This document shows, piece by piece, positions 59,485-64,000 of a DNA stretch of 64,000 nucleotides. The DNA is from Thalassobaculum litoreum DSM 18839. Lineage in GTDB: Bacteria > Pseudomonadota > Alphaproteobacteria > Thalassobaculales > Thalassobaculaceae. The stretch spans positions 1 through 64,000 of the forward strand of contig NZ_FNBW01000021.1 in NCBI RefSeq assembly GCF_900102465.1, read 5' to 3'. Made by a program: the position numbers and the translations under genes. Each line of letters starts with the position of its first letter. Position 1 is the stretch's first letter. The notes under the pieces were generated by a model. It had not been told where the DNA came from. It was given only the letters and a program-made list of their open reading frames with translations, and made no database searches.

Positions 59485-59516
59485 TTGACCCTGTAGTGGG
59501 TACAGGGTGCAGAAAT
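59485..59516 (+). promoter_or_regulatory. MerR-type operator/promoter of dsbB-dsbA
   Basis: TTGACC at 59485, then the dyad CTGTAGTGGGTACAGGG, then an A-rich -10 region after 19-20 bases. Same half-sites as at 59387 and 60710. Points to dsbB. Confidence 0.65.
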
Positions 59517-59570
59517 AGTTGAATGCAAAGGTAAATGGAGCGAAGCGAAACGATGGCGAAAGGGAGTGCT

Positions 59571-60011
59571 ATGACCACCGGGGCGGGCACGACTGCAAAT
59601 ACCTGGGCGTTCGTCTTCTCGGCATGGCTCATTGCGCTTGCCGCCTCGCTCAGCGCTCTCTTCATTGGTGAGGTCATGGGACAGACGCCGTGCAATCTGT
59701 GCTGGCATCAGCGCGCTTTCATGTTTCCGCTGGCGGTCATTCTGGCTGTCGCTAGCTTTCGAGGTGATGCCAGCGTTTCCCGGTACGGACTTCCACTGGC
59801 TGCCCTAGGTGCCGCCATCGCTGCATTCCACTCCCTCCTTTATGCGAGGATCCTTCCAGCAGCCATCGAGCCTTGTACACAAGACGGCCCGTCATGTTCT
59901 GGCGTCGAGATGACGGTCCTTGGCATTTTGCCGCTCCCTTACCTATCGCTCGCCGCCTTTGGGAGCATCGCTCTTCTTCTCGTTCTCGCGCACCGGAGAC
60001 GTTCAACATGA
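59571..60011 (+). CDS. dsbB: DsbB-like disulfide oxidoreductase
   Basis: 146 residues from ATG 59571, chosen for the AGGGAG five bases before; ATGs at 59535 and 59553 are possible. Four helices; first redox pair TPCNLCWHQRAFMFPLAV (CxxC, then the DsbB-type WHQR) and the second loop EPCTQDGPSC. Reoxidises the DsbA-like partner encoded next. Overlaps it by four bases. Confidence 0.85.
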   Translation: MTTGAGTTANTWAFVFSAWLIALAASLSALFIGEVMGQTPCNLCWHQRAFMFPLAVILAVASFRGDASVSRYGLPLAALGAAIAAFHSLLYARILPAAIEPCTQDGPSCSGVEMTVLGILPLPYLSLAAFGSIALLLVLAHRRRST

Positions 60012-60667
60012 CCAGACGGTCCATCGTACTTCTCACTGGCCTTGTCGCACTGATTGTCTTTGCAGGCGGTGCCTTTATCTACGACCGGTACGGCGGCCTC
60101 TCGGCACAGCCCGTTGCACCGGCGCAAGGTGATGCGTTGGTCAGGGCGCATTCACCCGTAATCGGCCCAGCGGATGCGCCGGTGACGATCGTGGAATTCT
60201 TTGATCCGTCCTGCGAGGCGTGCCGAGCTTTCTATCCAGCCGTTAAGCAGATCATGGCGAATTTCCCTGCCGAGACGCGCCTGGTCATCCGATACGCGCC
60301 CTTCCATGACGGATCTGACGAAGCCGTCAGGATTCTGGAAACAGCCCGTCTTCAGGACAGATACGAACCGATACTGGAAGCCCTGCTGGCGCGACAGCCG
60401 GAATGGGCCGTGCATGGTGCACCCGATCTCGAGAAAGCCTGGGAAATCGTGGCGGCGGCTGGGTTGGATGTTGAGCAGGCACGGCGTGAGATGTCCTCGG
60501 CCGAGATTGACGCCGTTCTTGAGCAGGATATGGCCGATGTTCAGAGCAATAATGTGCGCCAGACACCGACCTTTTTCGTGAATGGCAGGCCGCTGGAATC
60601 CTTCGGACCGCAGCAACTCCACGACCTGGTGCGTGAAGAGGTGGAGAGCGCCAGAGCGGCGCACTAG
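60008..60667 (+). CDS. DsbA-like thiol-disulfide protein
   Basis: 219 residues from ATG 60008. Membrane anchor or signal (IVLLTGLVALIVFAGGAFIY), then VTIVEFFDPSCEACRAFYPA (CxxC) and VRQTPTFFVNGRPLESFGPQ (cis-proline loop). The CEAC centre differs from the CPHC of classical DsbA. With DsbB it forms disulfides in the periplasm, here under apparent metal control. Confidence 0.82.
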   Translation: MTRRSIVLLTGLVALIVFAGGAFIYDRYGGLSAQPVAPAQGDALVRAHSPVIGPADAPVTIVEFFDPSCEACRAFYPAVKQIMANFPAETRLVIRYAPFHDGSDEAVRILETARLQDRYEPILEALLARQPEWAVHGAPDLEKAWEIVAAAGLDVEQARREMSSAEIDAVLEQDMADVQSNNVRQTPTFFVNGRPLESFGPQQLHDLVREEVESARAAH

Positions 60668-60709
60668 GCGAGCCATCGAGATCGACAAACGTCCAAATAG
60701 AACCTACAT

Positions 60710-60732
60710 GACCCTGTATACGCTATAGGGTC
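60710..60732 (+). promoter_or_regulatory. MerR-type operator before the regulator gene
   Basis: Arms GACCCTGTAT and GCTATAGGGTC, the same dyad as at 59387. It ends five bases before the regulator's ATG at 60738, so it probably serves autoregulation. Confidence 0.65.
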
Positions 60733-60737
60733 ATAAA

Positions 60738-61142
60738 ATGAACTCTTCAATTCTGACGATCGGTCATCTTGCAAGGCAAACCGGTACCAAGGTCGAAACG
60801 ATCCGCTTTTACGAGAAGAACGGTCTACTGCCCGAGCCCTCGCGTACCGAAGGCAATTATCGGGCGTACGAGCCAGACCATCTGAACCGGCTGAGCTTTA
60901 TCCGCCGGGCACGTGACCTGGGCTTCTCGCTCGACCAGATCAGAGCGCTTCTCACGCTATCCGACAATCGCGGACAATCCTGCGCAGCAGTTGATGCCAT
61001 CGCTAGCGAACATCGTGCAGAGGTCGAAAAGAAGATCACTGATCTCATGGCGCTCAAGGCCGAACTCGACAGAATGATCGACCAGTGCGAGTGCGGCATC
61101 GTCGACGATTGCCGGATCATTGAAACCCTGTCGCCGAAATGA
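60738..61142 (+). CDS. MerR-family metal regulator (CadR/PbrR type)
   Basis: 134 residues. Helix-turn-helix ILTIGHLARQTGTKVETIRF then YEKNGLLPEPSRTEGNYRAY; metal site cysteines in GQSCAAVDAI, DQCECGIVDDCRIIETL. The C-terminal CxC...C pattern suits Cd/Pb/Zn sensing. Three operators with the same half-sites lie at this gene, at dsbB and at the P-type ATPase. Confidence 0.85.
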   Translation: MNSSILTIGHLARQTGTKVETIRFYEKNGLLPEPSRTEGNYRAYEPDHLNRLSFIRRARDLGFSLDQIRALLTLSDNRGQSCAAVDAIASEHRAEVEKKITDLMALKAELDRMIDQCECGIVDDCRIIETLSPK

Positions 61143-61284
61143 TCGGAGGTCCATGCAGCTTTGCCGACGATCCATGTCTTGATCGACTGCAATTGGTAGG
61201 TCGTTCGACATCTTCCGCTTGGAAGGGTTGGCTGCTGAAAGCGGCCTTTCCGCTTTCCACCCCATGGAGGTCATCGGATCCAAG

Positions 61285-61641
61285 TCATGCCAAGGCCTCA
61301 TGGGCTTCCCGCTGACGATATTCGGCAACGATTCTTGAGACGGTTGGCTCGCTCACGTCATAGAGCCGCGCCATCTCGGCGCCGGACTTGCGCCCCGCAA
61401 CAACGGATTCGGCGATCTCACGCCGTTTCTTATCGTCAAGTTTGCGCCGCCGACCACCGAGCCGCCCTTCCAACCGCGCCTGCGCTAGCCCTGCGCTAGT
61501 CCGCTCGCGGATCATGGCGCGCTCGAACTCGGCGAATGAGCCGACCATCTGCATCATCATGCGGCCTGCCGGTGTCGTCGTGTCGATCGCTTCGGTCAGC
61601 GACCGGAAGCCGGCCCCCGCCGCTTCGATCTTTTCCATCAA
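61285..61641 (-). pseudogene. Serine resolvase, C-terminal fragment
   Basis: 118 codons: LMEKIEAAGAGFRSLTEAID, TTTPAGRMMMQMVGSFAEFE, RAMIRERTSAGLAQARLEGR, then the HTH KSGAEMARLYDVSEPTVSRI. This is the second half of a Tn3-type resolvase/invertase; about 80 N-terminal residues including the catalytic serine are absent, with a break just before HLMEK. Confidence 0.75.
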
Positions 61642-61704
61642 GTGGGGAGCACCTCAAGGTTTGTTCGCCAGACCACGTTTTGTCGGACAAATCGTGAACA
61701 CCGA

Positions 61705-62020
61705 TTATGCTATGGATCGTAGCCGTGCTCCAGGATCGGTCAGAGCGCGGTAGCAGCCAGGGGCCAGCAGGTCCGATTGCTCCCAGAGATAATCGCCGGT
61801 CAGGCCGATGTGGGACCAGCCCATCGGTGAGATGTGCGCCAGCAGAGACTCGTTGATGGCGTCGCCGCGGGCTCGAAGATGCTCAGCCGCCCGCTCGAGG
61901 TACATCGTGTTCCAATAGGCGATCGCCGCGATCACCAGGTTCAGGCCCGAGGCACGGTGCTCCTGGTTCTCCAAGGTCCGGTCGGCAAAACGGCCCTGCC
62001 GGTGCGCGTAGACGGCCTGC
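61705..62020 (-). pseudogene. Tn3-family transposase, C-terminal fragment
   Basis: QAVYAHRQGRFADRTLENQE then HRASGLNLVIAAIAYWNTMY, LERAAEHLRARG, LLAHISPMGWSHIGLTGDYL is the conserved end of Tn3-type TnpA. The 5' side is cut exactly where the IS21-type element begins at 62021. Confidence 0.8.
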
Positions 62021-62056
62021 TGTCAATGCCGCCCGTAATTTCCCCAGTTTCGCCGG

Positions 62057-62929
62057 TCAGGTTGTCGCGGTGATGTGGTCGTTTTTGGGCGGCCGTCCCC
62101 TTGGCCGTCGTAGCGGTGCTGGGGTCGGCGGTGTGATGGTAGCCTTGGAGCGGACGTGCTCGGGCATGAGGTCGGCGTGCTGGCGCAACCGGTAGCTGGA
62201 GCCTTCGATCTGGATGACCAGAGCATGATGCAGCAGGCGGTCGAGGAGTGCGGTGGCGACGACCGGGTCTCCGAACACCTCGCCCCATTCGGCAAAGCCG
62301 CGGTTGGAGGTCAGGACCATCGCACCACGCTCGTATCGGGCGTTGACCAGCTGGAAGAACAGGTTGCCACCCCCAGGAACGACGGGCAGGTAGCCGATCT
62401 CGTCAACGATCAGCAGAGCCGGTCGACAGAAGAAGCGTATGCGTTCCGTCAGCCGTCCCTCGCGCTCGGCGCGGGCGAGTTGCCCGAGCAGGTCGGCGAG
62501 TGTGCAAAAGTAGACACTGCGCCCTGCCTTCACCGCCTCGACGCCGAGGGCGATGGCCAGATGGCTCTTGCCGGTGCCGGGCGGGCCGAGGAAGTGGACG
62601 ACCTCGCAGCGACCGATAAAGCCGAGTTGTGCGAGGGTGAGGATACGATCGCGGTCGAGCGACGGCTGGAAGGAGAAGTCGAACCCTGAGAGCGTCTTGA
62701 TGGTCGCCAGTCGGCCCATGCGCAGGGCCGTCTTGATGCGGCTGTTCTCGCGCAGGGTCAGTTCCTCGGCGAGCAGCATGTCGATGGCCTCCAGAGCACC
62801 GATCTCCCCGTGCTCGAGGCGGCGCACGACCTGATCGAGGGCTTCCAGGGCGCGTGGCATTTTCAGACCGACCAGATCGTGGCGGATCCGCTCCAGGGTC
62901 GACGGGGTCAGATCACCTGGAGCGCTCAT
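62057..62929 (-). CDS. istB: IS21 helper ATPase IstB
   Basis: 290 residues from ATG 62929, which overlaps the istA stop. LAEELTLRENSRIKTALRMG, then Walker A HFLGPPGTGKSHLAIALG near residue 118, LLIVDEIGYLP (Walker B), LTSNRGFAEWGEVFGDPVVA and LLHHALVIQIEGSSYRLR. AAA+ partner of the transposase. The C-terminal tail of about 35 residues is basic and Pro-rich, longer than in some members. Confidence 0.88.
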   Translation of the reverse strand: MSAPGDLTPSTLERIRHDLVGLKMPRALEALDQVVRRLEHGEIGALEAIDMLLAEELTLRENSRIKTALRMGRLATIKTLSGFDFSFQPSLDRDRILTLAQLGFIGRCEVVHFLGPPGTGKSHLAIALGVEAVKAGRSVYFCTLADLLGQLARAEREGRLTERIRFFCRPALLIVDEIGYLPVVPGGGNLFFQLVNARYERGAMVLTSNRGFAEWGEVFGDPVVATALLDRLLHHALVIQIEGSSYRLRQHADLMPEHVRSKATITPPTPAPLRRPRGRPPKNDHITATT

Positions 62930-64000
62930 GACCGGCACTCCCGGGCAAGACGGCGAGCGACAGCGTCGTAGAACTCCAGGGAGCGCTGAGCGACCACGTC
63001 GCCGGTTCGGCTGACGACCACATCTCCGTCGGCTCCACGTCTTCGTCCTGTGGAGCCCCCTCCTTTTCGGTGTCCAGGAGCCACCCGGCGCTGGTGGCGG
63101 CCTTCCAGGACCGGATGGGTCGCGATCAACGTGCCGTCCTCGAAGATCCTGATCTCCTGGGCGAGCGTGTGCACCTCGACCGTGCGCCGCCGGGTGGCAT
63201 CCGGAACGCTGTAGAAGTTGCCACCGACGCTTACCATCCCTTCCCGGGAGATCCGTCGCTCCAGACGTAGTACGGAGCGGAACGGCGCCAGAGGCAGAAC
63301 CAGCAGGTGCGGCTTCTCCTCGGCGAACGCCTCGTTCACGACCCGCCGGGTTGTGGCATGCACCCTGGGATTGGCGACACTGTCCAGCCAGCGCCGCAGC
63401 TGCTCGTTCAGATCGTCCAGGTTGCGGAACGAACGGGCCAAGAAGAAGTCCTCGCGGATGTATCGGAACGGCCGCTCGACCTTGCCCTTGGTCTTGGCCC
63501 GGTAGGGCTGGCACGCGCGCGGGTGGAAGCCATAGTGGCGGGCCAGATCCACAAGGGCCCTGTTGTAGACGATGCCGCGCGGCTCCCCGTCAGCAGCTTC
63601 GCCGATCACCGCCGTCTTCATGCGGTCGTAGAGAAGCTCGCGTGGCACGCCGCCGATCGCGTCGAAGGCGGCGACGTGGCAGCGCAGCACTGTCGCTAGG
63701 TCCTGATGGGCGACGAACCGTGCCCAGATCAGGCGGCTATGCCCCAGGACCAGCGAGAACAGCCACACGATCCGCGGCTGTTCCGGCTCATCGGTGAACA
63801 CCACCTGGAACTGAGCAAAGTCGACCTGTCCTTGCTGACCGGGAGGTGTCTCGAAGCGGATCTCATAACCCGGTGTCGGCGCGGGACGGATATCACGCAG
63901 ATAATCCGTCACCGCCGTATAGCCGCCGCTATAGCCGAGGTCCCGCAATTCTCGCAGCAGCCGGGCGCCGGTCAGGCCAGGCCACGTCATCACGCGTTCG
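62926..64000 (-). CDS. istA: IS21 transposase IstA, 5' end missing at window edge
   Basis: The frame is open at base 64000, with ERVMTWPGLTGARLLRELRD at the visible start. DDE domain: GQVDFAQFQVVF (D), ELLYDRMKTAVIG (D) and KVERPFRYIREDFF (E). C-terminal beta part with VSVGGNFYSVPDATRRRTVE. About 357 of roughly 500 residues are present. Confidence 0.88.
   Translation of the reverse strand, partial: ERVMTWPGLTGARLLRELRDLGYSGGYTAVTDYLRDIRPAPTPGYEIRFETPPGQQGQVDFAQFQVVFTDEPEQPRIVWLFSLVLGHSRLIWARFVAHQDLATVLRCHVAAFDAIGGVPRELLYDRMKTAVIGEAADGEPRGIVYNRALVDLARHYGFHPRACQPYRAKTKGKVERPFRYIREDFFLARSFRNLDDLNEQLRRWLDSVANPRVHATTRRVVNEAFAEEKPHLLVLPLAPFRSVLRLERRISREGMVSVGGNFYSVPDATRRRTVEVHTLAQEIRIFEDGTLIATHPVLEGRHQRRVAPGHRKGGGSTGRRRGADGDVVVSRTGDVVAQRSLEFYDAVARRLARECRS

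Larger units (their letters stand above)
62021..64000 (-). mobile_element. IS21-family insertion sequence (right side beyond window)
   Basis: istB and istA overlap by four bases on the - strand; the element end is placed at 62021 (TGTCAATGCC), where the Tn3 transposase homology stops. The other end lies outside the window. Confidence 0.7.

Overview
The window looks like part of a conjugative plasmid (or a plasmid-like integrative element) of an alphaproteobacterium. The GC content is high. The replicon region carries ParA/ParB proteins of the repABC type with matching parS-like palindromes. Transfer genes are of the trb/traG type, and the accessory load is metal resistance and transposon debris. 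I cannot name the genus from the sequence.

Layout. Position 1-691 is the 5' part of an ISKra4-like transposase with its terminal repeat. Position 724-6200 is accessory: a WGR protein, a winged-helix protein with a possible antisense RNA, a lipoprotein, a DMT transporter and small regulators. Position 6264-17440 encodes a type IV pilus-like machine: an A24 prepilin peptidase on the + strand and, on the - strand, pilin-like proteins, GspM/GspL-like proteins, a GspF-like membrane protein, a GspE-like ATPase, a PilP-like protein and a secretin lipoprotein. Without a clear break this runs back into a trb-type type IV secretion operon (17437-27335: trbI, G, F, L, J, orf, E, D, C, B), a ribbon-helix-helix protein, traG and a MOBP-like relaxase (29718-31499). 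Six copies of an 18-base operator-like motif (GGnACATAAGACATATGT) lie before or inside these genes, which suggests that the secretion system and the pilus form one regulon.

Position 31500-32200 holds a candidate oriT and two tandem copies of a three-hairpin element that may be a structured RNA. Position 32194-34262 holds plasmid-type DUF3560 and DUF932 genes, both damaged. Position 34739-36700 holds two tandem XRE antitoxin-like genes and a nucleotidyltransferase-fold gene with paired palindromes. Position 36788-40369 is the replicon core: parS, parB, parA, an antisense RNA candidate, a divergent winged-helix Rep-like gene and a second parS. Position 40434-42794 holds a DUF1612-like protein and a divergent tyrosine recombinase.

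Position 42845-61142 is a metal-resistance island. It contains a mer operon (merR, T, P, F, A), then a periplasmic copper and thiol-redox cluster (multicopper oxidase, DUF411, cytochrome c, TlpA, Sco, CcdA). A 612-base ISKra4 deletion derivative with 55-base inverted repeats and an IS66 tnpC fragment follow. After these comes a - strand operon (HMA P-type ATPase, CDF-like protein, PCuAC, frameshifted sco, ccdA, lspA, flavin monooxygenase) that diverges from dsbB-dsbA and a MerR regulator. Three matching MerR-type operators tie these genes together. The right end (61285-64000) is nested transposon debris: a resolvase fragment, a Tn3-type TnpA C-terminus and an IS21-type istB/istA pair that runs off the edge.
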